Origin: Cerina litoralis
Lineage (GTDB): Bacteria; Bacteroidota; Bacteroidia; Flavobacteriales; Flavobacteriaceae
Assembly: GCA_022008415.1 (NCBI GenBank)
Contig: JAIRBC010000018.1
Coordinates: 1 to 64,000, forward strand
Direction of reading: 5' to 3'
Length of the DNA: 64,000 nt
Shown here: piece after piece, positions 43,442 to 53,075 of the stretch
How the letters are laid out: each line of letters opens with the position of its first letter
How positions within the stretch are numbered: the stretch's first letter is position 1
Notes under the pieces: model-generated
What the model saw: only the letters and a program-made list of their open reading frames with translations
What the model was told of the DNA's origin: nothing
The model's database searches: none
Made by a program: the position numbers and the translations under genes

Positions 43442-46400
43442 TCAAAACGAAACCTGTAACCCCATATTTATAATTTTGGACACTGGGAAATTTCCTAAAT
43501 CGACTCCCATTTGTGCATCATTATCAAGAAATGAGCTCACTTCCGGGTCATAGCCCGTATAATCGGTAATTGTGATTAAATTGGTGCCGCTCACATAGAT
43601 TCTAAAGGAATTTATTTTGAGTTTTGAAAGGATTGGTTCCTGAAAGTTATATCCCAAAGTAATATTCTTTAACCGAATATAGGATCCATCCTCAACATAT
43701 CTGGTGGTAGAACTTTCAGAGTCCCCCAATGCCACCGTACTTGAAAGTCCGGCGGCCAATATCGTACTCTGTTTTATAAATGCCGGTATATCCGTATCTT
43801 GGTTATCCTCGGTCCAACGATTAAGCAACTTTGGACTCCTTACACTATAGGTCTCCAACATAATCCTGGGGCTATTAAAAATATCGTTCCCTTGGGATCC
43901 CTGTATCAAAAAAGACAGGTCTACATTTTTGTATTTGAAGGTATTGTTCCACCCATAGAAAAAATCGGGCAGGGCATTGCCGATCACCTGTATATCTTGG
44001 GAATCTATTATGTTATCATTATTGACATCCGTATACTTGGGCATACCGGGTAATTGTCCGTAGAGGGCAGCCTGATCGCGCTCATCAGTACTCCAGACCC
44101 CTTCATAACCCCACCCATACCATGTTGCGAAACCTTGTCCAACTTTCAAAAAGGACAGATCCGCCAACGCATATCCTCCTGTGGTCACGTCAAATTTAAT
44201 CTCGTCGACATCTTCGCCTAGATTGGTAACAGTGTTATTATTCGCACTTATATTAAAGCTGGTGTTCCAACTAAAATCACCGACAAAGGGATCACCTGAA
44301 ATTGAAAACTCTACACCATTGTTTTCGGTAGATCCCACATTAAACGGAACAGAGGATAACCCTGTGTACCCCGGCAAGGACTTGTTTAGTAAGAGGTTAT
44401 CGGTTTTCTTATAATAAACGTCAGCTGTTACCATGAGGCGACCACGGAATAATCCCAAGTCTGCCCCAAAATCTGTTTGGGTCGTTGTTTCCCATTTTAA
44501 ATTAGGGTTGCCCGCCCTGTTGAGAGCAATGCCCAACTGATAGCCTGTTCCCTGATTAAGCGGATAGTTAAAAAGGCCGGGGTCCGAAGACAATCCGGGC
44601 AACGAAGAATACGGACTTACCCCCTGATTACCTGTTTTACCCCAGCTAGCCCTAAGTTTTAGATTGCTCAACCAATCAACATTGTTTAGAAATTCCTCCT
44701 TGGAAACGATCCATGCAACAGCACCTGAAGGAAAATAACCCCATTTATTGTTTTCACCAAATACCGAAGATCCATCGGCTCTATACGTACCGGTAAAAAT
44801 ATAACGATCTTTAAAGGCATAGTCCAACCTTCCAAAATAGGAGTTTAATACCCTTTCACTACTGGACGATGTGTTCTCCGTGATCTCAGCGGTCCCCAAA
44901 TCATTGAGACCGGTTAAATCGCTCAAAAATTGTTTGGCATCTACATTGTTGAATTTGTTCCTTTCTATCTGTTGTTCCGCGCCCAAGGTAACCGTAAATC
45001 TGTGATTTCCCAATTCCCTATTATAGGTAAGTAAATTAGTGTTCTGCCAAAATTCCCTTCTACTATCCAATATACTACCGGAACCGGGTTTCCCGTTTGC
45101 AGGAGTCCCCTCAAAGGTCAGCCCATTGTAGTAGACAGAATAGTTTCTATCGTAAACATTTCTACCACCAGAGATTTTTAATCGCAGGCCCGTAAGCAAA
45201 TCAATTTCTACAAAGGCATTTGCCCCGAAGTTGATAACCGCATCATCTGCAGTTGTTTCCCGAGCGGACGCAACAGGGTTCCACACACCAGTAGCCCCAT
45301 AGACGGAGGCCTGGCTATAATTGCCCTGTTCATCATAGACAGGTAGGTCGGGATTAAATTGAGGAGCCTGTAATATAGGATTATAGAGAAATCCGGTATT
45401 AGGTCCTAAAGGATTTACATTGCCCTTAGATTCTGAAACGGCCATATTTAACCCTGCCCTTATAGACTTGGAAATATTTGCCGAGATATTGCTCCTGAGG
45501 TTAAACCTTTGAAAAGATGAGTTGATAAGTATACCGTCTTGCTTTAACAAACCTCCTGAGAAAAAATAACTGACCTCATCCGATCCCCCATTAACGGAGA
45601 GTTGATAGTTTTGCATAGGGGCAGTCCGATATATTTCGTCCTGCCAATCTGTGCTCTTCCTCTTTCCGGTTCTAAAATCGTCAATGTACTGTTCTGTAAT
45701 CGGTAGTACGGGCGGGCCATTTAAGTCATTGGTGGCACTGCGGGCATTTATAGTCTCCAAGTAATCGACGGCGTCCATAACATCAATTTTATTCCTCAAG
45801 GATTGAAGGCCATAACTGGAATTAAAACTGAACATTGGTTTTCCTTTTTTTCCAGTCTTGGTCGTTATCAAAATCACCCCGTTTGCTCCTTTTGAACCAT
45901 ATATGGCGGTTGCCGAAGCATCTTTTAACACCTCTAGGGACTCTATGTTGTTCGGGTCCAAATCGTTCAAATTGCCCCCCTGGAGACCGTCGATTACCAC
46001 TAGCGCATCGTTCCCCCCTAAAATGGAATTCATCCCACGTATACGTATTCTAGTATTTCCGCCCGGAGCGCCATCTGTGTTGACTACCATTACGCCGGCT
46101 GCCCTTCCCTGTAGCGCCTGATCTACCCTTTGGGAAGGAAGCACGTCTAAATCTTCCGATTTCACTGAGACGATAGACCCCGTAATATCACTCTTTTTTT
46201 GACTGCCATAGCCTACTACAACAACTTCATCCAAAAGGCTGGCATCCTCTTCCATTACAATCGCAATAGATTTGTCAGAGCCAACGGTGTGCTTCTGGGT
46301 TTTCATTCCCAAATAGGAAAATACCAAAACATCCCCGTTCTCCGCTTCAATAGCGAAATTCCCATCAAAATCACTTTGGGTTCCAACTGTCGATCCCTGT

Positions 46401-46555
46401 ACAACGATATTGACCCCTGGAATGGGGACGTTGTCGGCAGCGCTCGTGACGGATCCCGTTATAGTTTCTGTCTGCGCCATCAACTGGTGCCCTAATACCA
46501 TCAATAATATTAGAGGCACAGTTCTTAAATTTTTAAATAGCGTTCTCTTTTTCAT
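43442..46555 (-). CDS. SusC/RagA-family TonB-dependent outer-membrane transporter
   Basis: The product is 1037 residues from the ATG at 46555 (MKKRTLFKNL, signal peptide ending at LMAQ); a longer frame to 46600 adds no signal-like sequence. After a carboxypeptidase-like (CarboxypepD_reg) domain (about 25-110, VPIPGVNIVVQGSTVGT) come the TonB box region (DEVVVVGYGSQKKSDITG), the plug domain and a 22-strand barrel to the C-terminus. It imports an oligosaccharide with the SusD partner. The promoter of the operon lies about 490 nt upstream of the start (site C), leaving an unusually long leader. It is part of the AraC-type regulon. Confidence 0.95.
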   Translation of the reverse strand: MKKRTLFKNLRTVPLILLMVLGHQLMAQTETITGSVTSAADNVPIPGVNIVVQGSTVGTQSDFDGNFAIEAENGDVLVFSYLGMKTQKHTVGSDKSIAIVMEEDASLLDEVVVVGYGSQKKSDITGSIVSVKSEDLDVLPSQRVDQALQGRAAGVMVVNTDGAPGGNTRIRIRGMNSILGGNDALVVIDGLQGGNLNDLDPNNIESLEVLKDASATAIYGSKGANGVILITTKTGKKGKPMFSFNSSYGLQSLRNKIDVMDAVDYLETINARSATNDLNGPPVLPITEQYIDDFRTGKRKSTDWQDEIYRTAPMQNYQLSVNGGSDEVSYFFSGGLLKQDGILINSSFQRFNLRSNISANISKSIRAGLNMAVSESKGNVNPLGPNTGFLYNPILQAPQFNPDLPVYDEQGNYSQASVYGATGVWNPVASARETTADDAVINFGANAFVEIDLLTGLRLKISGGRNVYDRNYSVYYNGLTFEGTPANGKPGSGSILDSRREFWQNTNLLTYNRELGNHRFTVTLGAEQQIERNKFNNVDAKQFLSDLTGLNDLGTAEITENTSSSSERVLNSYFGRLDYAFKDRYIFTGTYRADGSSVFGENNKWGYFPSGAVAWIVSKEEFLNNVDWLSNLKLRASWGKTGNQGVSPYSSLPGLSSDPGLFNYPLNQGTGYQLGIALNRAGNPNLKWETTTQTDFGADLGLFRGRLMVTADVYYKKTDNLLLNKSLPGYTGLSSVPFNVGSTENNGVEFSISGDPFVGDFSWNTSFNISANNNTVTNLGEDVDEIKFDVTTGGYALADLSFLKVGQGFATWYGWGYEGVWSTDERDQAALYGQLPGMPKYTDVNNDNIIDSQDIQVIGNALPDFFYGWNNTFKYKNVDLSFLIQGSQGNDIFNSPRIMLETYSVRSPKLLNRWTEDNQDTDIPAFIKQSTILAAGLSSTVALGDSESSTTRYVEDGSYIRLKNITLGYNFQEPILSKLKINSFRIYVSGTNLITITDYTGYDPEVSSFLDNDAQMGVDLGNFPVSKIINMGLQVSF

Positions 46556-47511
46556 AAAGTTTTGAGTTTTGGTTAAAATTTCTACGTTCAACTCAATCAA
46601 TCCACCTTACTGGATTAATTTAGTGTGTAATCGAGGTAATCCATTTGTAGTCTTCCAAGATTTTCTTGCTTACTTCCGGGGCGTAGGAAAAGAAAGAATT
46701 CACCCGTCAGCGATATCCAAAAACATTGTACAACATGACCCTGTACCCTGATGTTGTTCTAATTCTAATCTCAGGACCAACTACTAAATACGCGTGTCCT
46801 GTTGTTGACCCCCAATTAGTCCAAATCTTAGACAAATTGGACCCAGAAATCCACGCTTTGTTTGTGGTAATTCTTAAACAATCCCATCTCTAAAATACGT
46901 CTATCGTCAACCGTGTAATTTGAGGTCAGTATTGGAACATCCTGTAATTCTCCATACAAACCCGAGTGTAAATTACTGCAGGGTATACTCGATCGCTATT
47001 ATCGGGATTATTAAGGCTTCTAGCCCGTCTTTCTAACTTTTATACTAAATTACCTTGCCATCAGTTGGTAATCAACCGGATTTTTTGCTACTAGTAATGA
47101 AATATTTGCATTAATTTATCTGGTAACATCTATCGTGCAAATATTAGTTTAAAAGGAATAGTAATGTCTCCTTGCGTAAATCCTTGATTTTTATTATAAA
47201 CAACTAAGATCCAATCCTATAACTTCTGTGCGCGGTTGAATTGACCTCCAATTCATTTTATTAGCATCCAATGAAGATTATGTTCCAGGATAGATTCTTA
47301 TATTTCATTTTGTCACGGAACTCTACCCAGCTGGGATTTCAGTAATTAAACGCCACTTTGCAACCGTAAAACAGTACTAAAGTTTTAAACGTAAAGTGTC
47401 GGCAAATTCATCGATTTTGTCATTGGCTTCGATTTTGGCAAAAACGATGTTTATAGGCGAAATACCAACTTTCCCATCGTTGGTTTTGTAGTTTATTGGT
47501 TACCCAATAAC
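46556..47511. other. Long intergenic region with regulon promoter
   Basis: About 950 bases between susC and the GH20 gene. It contains site C (47045-47141) and, between it and susC, about 490 bases of AT-rich leader without a gene I can support. A minus-strand open stretch at 47352-47498 (phrase DKIDEFADTLRLKT) has protein-like composition but no start and is best taken as a remnant. Confidence 0.5.
47045..47141 (-). promoter_or_regulatory. AraC-type regulon promoter, susCD operon (site C)
   Basis: In transcription direction: TTTGC (47141-47137), 27 nt, GCAAA (47109-47105), 16 nt, GCAAA (47088-47084), 31 nt, TAATTTAG (47052-47045), a one-mismatch version of the -7 box. Spacings equal those at sites A, B and D. 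The gene start is 490 nt downstream. Confidence 0.8.
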
Positions 47512-49650
47512 TCAGTTGAGACTATCTAGCCATTCATTGACCAAAGGATGGTACAATTCTTCTACTTGGATCATCCATGTTAAGTCTTCCCTTTGGCTAG
47601 CAAAGTGGAAATACCGGTCTGGCACAAAATATTTGGAGTAGGATGTAAATCGTGTCTTTGCATACACGGTATTTAAATTTTTCCAGCTGGTATCAAACTC
47701 ATTTATAGCATTGCGGACATTTTCGACCGCATCCGATGGTCTGTTTTTTTTCTTTTGATCCCATTGTTCAAGAGCCAATAGTAATCGCGGTGCAGTTATA
47801 TAGAAATCGTTAAGGGCATCGATTATCTGCCAGTGATATCTGTTTCTCTTAGCTTTTTGAGTAAGGGATTCCAAGGCTTTTGAGTTCTGTTGAAAATCGT
47901 CCATTATCTTTTTTGCTTCCTTTAGCCGATATTCGTGTTTACTACTCCATTTGCCCGGATTTTTTATATCCGGAAGGTCGATCAGAAGGGATGCAAAGGA
48001 ATCCTCATCTTGATCCATCTTTGCTCCCGGCTTAAACCAGTGTGCCAATCCAGGTAAAATCAGCAATGCATTTTTTAGATCGGTTCGAGAGCCGACTTTA
48101 TTAAAAGCCCTTCGCCAAAACACTTCAGCATCCCATAACTCTTGTTTAAACTTTTCATAATTTGGAATGGATATCCCAAATTCCCTTTGCAAATAAGCGT
48201 TGTAAAATTCCTCTATTGTCCTGCCATTGGCTTTCCAGCCGTATTCGGCCGAGGCAATATACCCACGCCAGAATGTTTCCATATGTGGCGAATCGTCATC
48301 CCAGGCGGTACAAAGATTACCTCCAATTCCTTTCTCCGCCGCCAATTGCACAAAGCTTCTAATATTGGCTACGGTAGTAGATGACGGATTTGCTAAAGTT
48401 GCTATCATCGTCTTTAACCCATTTTCGAGGTACCAATCGAGCACCATAATATTGCCCGGTTCTCGAGCCATACCATAATTCCAGCGCATATAAACGCATT
48501 CCTCGGGAAATTTCTGAATAACTTTTTCGAGCATTGGCCCCCCGGTCTTCCATGCTTCAGCTGCTTTAGTTTCGTCCATTTGTCCAGTTTCCGTACTTTC
48601 ATATACGCCGGCCGCCTTCAAAGGCATATCATCCCAAAAAATGGGTATACGGCCGTTCTCCTTGGCAAATTCACAGACCTTTGTAAGCCAATGCAAATTT
48701 AAACTCAACAATCCTTCTTTTTCGGCCGTTGGCCTACAACGATAACACAACCCAATGTTGCCAATCTCGTCGCCACCAATGTGAAGATATCTCGATCCGG
48801 GGGTTGCCTTTATCGCATCGCGGTACAAATCAAAAAGTACGTCATAGGTTCCCTCGTCCATCGGACAAAAAGCCCATCTGTTGTTCGGCAGCTCGCGAAG
48901 CGGGGCATATTGATCATGCTTTAAAATATAAGTCGCATGGCCCAGCCCCTGTACCAAGGGGGTAATTTCAATATGGCGTTGTCGGGCATATTTTGTAAGG
49001 GCTGCCATTTCACTAATATTGATGGATTCGGGAGCGGCTACTAGCGGCTGTAGTTCGTAGCGCAATTTATCTTCGAACTCGAATATTACGGCATTAATCT
49101 TGTAACGTGCTAACCGATCGATGCTCTCATAATATATGTTCATATGATCGAGATGGTGCTTAACGTCGAAATGAACGGCGCGATATGATAGTGAAGGCGA
49201 ATCGGTGATTTTACAAGCCGGGATAGCCTTGAGGAAATCACGGGAATCTTCCAACAGCTGTTCCAGGGTCTGGCAACCATAAAAAATACCAGCCTCCCCC
49301 CTGGCTACAATTTCAACATTTCCGTTCGCTATGGTCATCACGTAGCCTTCAGTGGATTTTGGCACGTCCGTGGAATTATCCAATCTCAGCGTTAGTGTCC
49401 CTGGACCGGTTTCGTTTAGTTGGGTTAAAGGACTCAGAATAGGACCCATGACAGGGCGATCAAAGTCACCAACCTGTTTCAGGTATTTCAGGGCACCGTA
49501 AGATAAACCTCTATGCGCAAGCAGCTCTATTTCTTGAGGTTGTGGGACAATTTTAAAAGGCTCTGGCATTTTTTCAATGGGCTTGTCTATTTGAGCCAAT
49601 AAGGGCCACACTGGTATTAAAACCAAAAAAGCAATTATTACATTCTTCAT
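47512..49650 (-). CDS. Secreted glycoside hydrolase family 20 (beta-N-acetylhexosaminidase-like)
   Basis: A 712-residue protein with a signal peptide (cleavage after LLAQ, residue 20). It has an N-terminal GH20b-type alpha/beta domain (about 30-150) and a TIM barrel with the catalytic Asp294-Glu295 in HIGGDEIGN. In GH20 enzymes the Asp helps the substrate's own N-acetyl group attack, so release of terminal GlcNAc/GalNAc residues is expected. Residues ~500-712 form a helical C-terminal extension not needed for catalysis. It follows the DUF4185-like gene by ~200 nt on the same strand, probably in one transcript from site D. It therefore ties an amino-sugar glycan to the AraC regulon. Confidence 0.9.
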   Translation of the reverse strand: MKNVIIAFLVLIPVWPLLAQIDKPIEKMPEPFKIVPQPQEIELLAHRGLSYGALKYLKQVGDFDRPVMGPILSPLTQLNETGPGTLTLRLDNSTDVPKSTEGYVMTIANGNVEIVARGEAGIFYGCQTLEQLLEDSRDFLKAIPACKITDSPSLSYRAVHFDVKHHLDHMNIYYESIDRLARYKINAVIFEFEDKLRYELQPLVAAPESINISEMAALTKYARQRHIEITPLVQGLGHATYILKHDQYAPLRELPNNRWAFCPMDEGTYDVLFDLYRDAIKATPGSRYLHIGGDEIGNIGLCYRCRPTAEKEGLLSLNLHWLTKVCEFAKENGRIPIFWDDMPLKAAGVYESTETGQMDETKAAEAWKTGGPMLEKVIQKFPEECVYMRWNYGMAREPGNIMVLDWYLENGLKTMIATLANPSSTTVANIRSFVQLAAEKGIGGNLCTAWDDDSPHMETFWRGYIASAEYGWKANGRTIEEFYNAYLQREFGISIPNYEKFKQELWDAEVFWRRAFNKVGSRTDLKNALLILPGLAHWFKPGAKMDQDEDSFASLLIDLPDIKNPGKWSSKHEYRLKEAKKIMDDFQQNSKALESLTQKAKRNRYHWQIIDALNDFYITAPRLLLALEQWDQKKKNRPSDAVENVRNAINEFDTSWKNLNTVYAKTRFTSYSKYFVPDRYFHFASQREDLTWMIQVEELYHPLVNEWLDSLN

Positions 49651-49851
49651 TTTAAAGTCGTTTAGTTTAATCTAATTTGTATTTTAAATTATTGTTGGCC
49701 TCGTAAGATTTCTGTGATGGCAAGGTTAATACCAGTGAATCCATATTTCAATCCAAAAAACTTTCACAGTGTGTCCTTGATTTCTTCTTTTATCCCCTTT
49801 AGCAAGGCTTTTAGATATGATTAATTCAAATAGCTGAATTTTCATAAAACA

Positions 49852-50952
49852 TTACTCCAAAACTTTTACAGTACATTTCTGGATATTAAATTGGTAAGGG
49901 CCATTGGGAATGCAGGAATACAGCAAATAAAATTCCTTTCCGTCCCTGCTGATCCATTTGGAGGGAATATGCGGGGCAAACCTGTTCTCAGGCCTTCCCC
50001 ACTCGGGAACATAAGCAACGGTTGTCCAAGGTCCCCAAGGGTCGGGGGCATCAAATATACCGAGATGCGGTTTTCTGTCGGGATTTTCATTGGCCCACCA
50101 GTCCCATTCGCCATAGGGCGAACTCATAAGCAGGAAATACCTGTCTAGGCCTTCATTGTATACAATATCGGGACGGAAACATCCTTGTGGGTCGGTAAAA
50201 ATGGGGGCGCGATCTTCAAAAGTTCCCCAAAGCACGCTCTGAGCATTTGAAATCCCCTTATAAAAAGTATATTTCTGCTTGAACAATATAGAATCCTTAT
50301 GAACCCTCCCCATAATAATGTTAGAATAATCTGCATACGCGCTGGAGCCGTCAGGAGAAATGAAATAAGCAAAATCGTCGCTTGCGGCCGAATATTCCCG
50401 ACCCGCATTTAACCAAGAAGGATAACCAATCTCCGGCCAATCCCAGTTTACCCAATTCCATGTTTTCCCAAAATCTCCCGAATACATTAATGTACTCCCC
50501 GTTCCCTTCGGGTATCCTTGGGGATTCAGGTTCCTGACAAGGGCGTACAAAACCCCTTTTATGGCAAGGAGCCCGCTCACTTTACCAGAACCTTGACCTG
50601 CCGGGTAGGGAATGGTGCCCGTCGGTGATTTTATGTCGGAACCATGGATTTCGGGCGGGTTACCTGTTATAATGACCGGTGCTGTGCTTACCTCCTTTTC
50701 CAGTCCAAAACCGGTACCATCCGTAAAAAAGGAATATTGTTTACCGTCACCGGCCCAAGTAATGGCCCAGTTGTCGCCATGTCCTATGGAAACACGAACA
50801 GTATCCATCACAAAACCCGTTATCACAGTACTTTTTGGGTAAGGGTAATTCATGTCCAATATCGAACTAGCAGATTCTGATTGCCCGTATATCGTTTCCA
50901 CTGCGGTAACAAAAACGACGGAAATAATTAATATATAAAGTCTATTTTTCAT
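49852..50952 (-). CDS. Secreted DUF4185-like beta-propeller protein
   Basis: A 366-residue secreted protein (signal ending near IYGQ). It has repeated propeller blades with DNWAITWAGDGKQYSFFTDGTGFG at the start and a DFGKTWNW Asp-box-like turn, plus ISPDGSSAYADYS and PDIVYNEGLDRYFLLMSSPYGEWDWW. This fits DUF4185 or the sialidase/GH43-like five-bladed group, which usually cleave or bind glycans; the catalytic acid pair cannot be fixed by eye. It is the first gene after the conserved promoter D, with the GH20 gene downstream. Periplasmic or surface. Specificity unknown. Confidence 0.8.
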   Translation of the reverse strand: MKNRLYILIISVVFVTAVETIYGQSESASSILDMNYPYPKSTVITGFVMDTVRVSIGHGDNWAITWAGDGKQYSFFTDGTGFGLEKEVSTAPVIITGNPPEIHGSDIKSPTGTIPYPAGQGSGKVSGLLAIKGVLYALVRNLNPQGYPKGTGSTLMYSGDFGKTWNWVNWDWPEIGYPSWLNAGREYSAASDDFAYFISPDGSSAYADYSNIIMGRVHKDSILFKQKYTFYKGISNAQSVLWGTFEDRAPIFTDPQGCFRPDIVYNEGLDRYFLLMSSPYGEWDWWANENPDRKPHLGIFDAPDPWGPWTTVAYVPEWGRPENRFAPHIPSKWISRDGKEFYLLYSCIPNGPYQFNIQKCTVKVLE

Positions 50953-52097
50953 TTTTTTTACAATCTAGAACGCCACTCTATAGGTTTAAAACATAATTAC
51001 TTAATATTGGTTTCCTGCCACCCTCGAGAACAATCAAAAGATCTAAAGACAAGATTACCAATTTGTCTAGTAAAAATCTTCCTTAAAGTTTGCATACTAT
51101 AATATCATATTTGCAATATATCCAACCGATATGCGATGGAGGCAAATATTTAGTAAATTTTAGAAGTCTTATTCTATGTATCCAATGAGGCAATCTACAA
51201 TCGAAAGAATGAAGTGCATATTATCAGAAGATTGGATAATACTTTACTTCTATCTAGCCGGAGCAATGTAGAACCTATACCAATGAAATCGCGGAAACAG
51301 TGGATACCTTTTTTAAAGACGGCCGGTACACGGGCAAACATTCCCGTTAGAACCACATACCTCGCCTAAACCGATCGGTTCAATTTCCTTGAGCGTACTA
51401 GTACATCTGAAATCTCATATGAGAATTGATCAAAAGGAATTATAACCATGGCCGTACAAACTTAAAAAATAAAGAAAATGGATAATAGGGATAGTATACC
51501 AGTCATAGGACAAGTTCGTGCCCAAACACAGTATACCAATACATGCAATGGCAAACAATCCTATGCATTTGCGAAGACAACGGGGATTATCCCGATACAG
51601 TTTACAATTAAGCGGAAAGACCGGCCGATTAATAAAACACACTTTGGTTTTAATACCAATTGTCAAGGAAATTCCTTCCTCTAACCAAACCACACCTTCT
51701 TTTTCGAGGGGACCACAATGTGCAAATGATCCCTTTCTGAATTCCAACACTTTGCACTGACAAATCGTAATTTTTAAAATAGAAACCAATAAAATAGGTA
51801 AGGTAACAATGCGTCCGTACCATTTCAGAAAAATGACATGAGGAATTTAGTGATACTTTCGTTTAAAGAGATTAACAGTTACATATCCTTATTTATTGCG
51901 GATTATAATTTTAAGAAATGAGGTGCGGGAAGGTAATCGGTATAAAGTTGAGCCTGAGGTAATTTCCGAACTAATAGATTCAATGATCTTTTTAAAAAGA
52001 TTCCACAGGATATGAAAAAGGATCCAACCTGTAGGGTACTTTCAATAATTACGAGTGTTCCTTTCACAAACACCTTAAAATATATGGATGGATGATA
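50953..52097. other. Long intergenic region with regulon promoter
   Basis: About 1.1 kb between the DUF4185-like gene and the 3' end of the DeoR gene. The first 200 bases carry site D. The rest is AT-rich, with only short open stretches lacking start signals or recognisable composition. A palindrome AACCGATCGGTT lies near 51369-51380. Confidence 0.5.
51050..51146 (-). promoter_or_regulatory. AraC-type regulon promoter, DUF4185-GH20 operon (site D)
   Basis: In transcription direction: TTTGC (51146-51142), 27 nt, GCAAA (51114-51110), 16 nt, GCAAA (51093-51089), 31 nt, TAATCTTG (51057-51050). The sequence right after the last GCAAA (CTTTAAGGA) is also shared with site B. The start codon is ~98 nt after the -7 box. 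Confidence 0.85.
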
Positions 52098-52859
52098 TCA
52101 ATTCGCAATAATCACCTTTATATTGTTCCTTTCCAACATTGCAATACTTTCCTGTTCAATTTTGGCATCCGTGATTACTTTGTCAATCTTATGGAAATCG
52201 GAAATAAATGCAAGACCACTTTGTTTAAATTTAGAGGAATCTGCAACCACGATTACCTCCTCTGCAATATCTATCATAATTTGGTTTAAATAAGCTTCTT
52301 CCATATGGTGAGTAAAAATCCCGACGTCTGGTTTTATACCATCGATTCCAAGAAAAACCTTTTTGCAATATAGTTGTTTCAAATTGCGCTCTGCCATAGG
52401 GCCTACAAGGGACATGGAAAATTCCTTCAGGAAACCTCCAGGCATAAAAACCTGCAGGTTCTTATATTTAGACAGGTTGTTCACAATATCTAAGGCGTTG
52501 CTTATAACGGTCAATTTCTCAAATCTTTCGAGGTTATTGGAAATCTCAAAAGTGGTAGTGCCCGAGTCAAGAATAATAGAATCGTTATCTTCAATTAATG
52601 TAACCGCTTTCTTGCCTATTAAACGCTTACAATCATAATTGATATTTCTTTTTTCACTTACGGCCAGTGCAATGTTATTTGTTTTAAAAGCACCCCCATG
52701 GGCCCTAATAAGAAGTTTACTTTTTTCTAACTTATCCAAATCGTTTCTGATGGTTACCTCGCTGACCTCCATTTCCTTGCTCAGGTCATTTACGTTTACT
52801 TGACCAAAATCGTCTAGAATTTCAAGTATTTTTGATCTACGTGCCGCAGCTTTCCTCAT
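52098..52859 (-). CDS. DeoR/GlpR-family transcriptional repressor
   Basis: A 253-residue regulator: an N-terminal winged helix-turn-helix (KILEILDDFGQVNVNDLSKEMEVSEVTIRNDLDKLE) and a C-terminal ISOCOT-type sugar-phosphate sensor (VTLIEDNDSIILDSGTTTFEI, SVIADSSKFK-like VVADSSKFKQSGL, and a glycine-rich LGIDGIKPDVG). DeoR proteins are typically released from DNA by phosphorylated sugars. Its targets are unknown. It lies between the GH20 operon and the GH109-like genes, whose shared promoter region carries a strong palindrome (54571-54627), a candidate site. It is monocistronic. Confidence 0.9.
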   Translation of the reverse strand: MRKAAARRSKILEILDDFGQVNVNDLSKEMEVSEVTIRNDLDKLEKSKLLIRAHGGAFKTNNIALAVSEKRNINYDCKRLIGKKAVTLIEDNDSIILDSGTTTFEISNNLERFEKLTVISNALDIVNNLSKYKNLQVFMPGGFLKEFSMSLVGPMAERNLKQLYCKKVFLGIDGIKPDVGIFTHHMEEAYLNQIMIDIAEEVIVVADSSKFKQSGLAFISDFHKIDKVITDAKIEQESIAMLERNNIKVIIAN

Positions 52860-53075
52860 ATCCCAATTAAAATTTACATAAGTTCGTAAAGATATCTCTT
52901 TCTCGTTTCACTTTATAGTTAAATGTTAACTATTAATTTTCGTTTCATGGTTGATCAGATCGCATTGCGACAAATACCTTAGGGGCCTATTTTTATAAAA
53001 CTGGATATCCAACTCTTCAAATTTAAACCATCAAATAAAAAATAAAGAGGCGGTCCAAGCCATTCCCCGTAGCTA

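Noticed and set aside
46556-47511. An operator at the GH20 gene itself (upstream of 49650)
   Set aside because: I found no TTTGC/GCAAA pattern between 49651 and 49851; the GH20 gene is better explained as the second gene after site D.
51430-51789. Small minus-strand protein in the 51-kb intergenic region
   Set aside because: Cysteine-rich composition without a family, no conserved start and strong overlap with opposite-strand frames; most likely chance.
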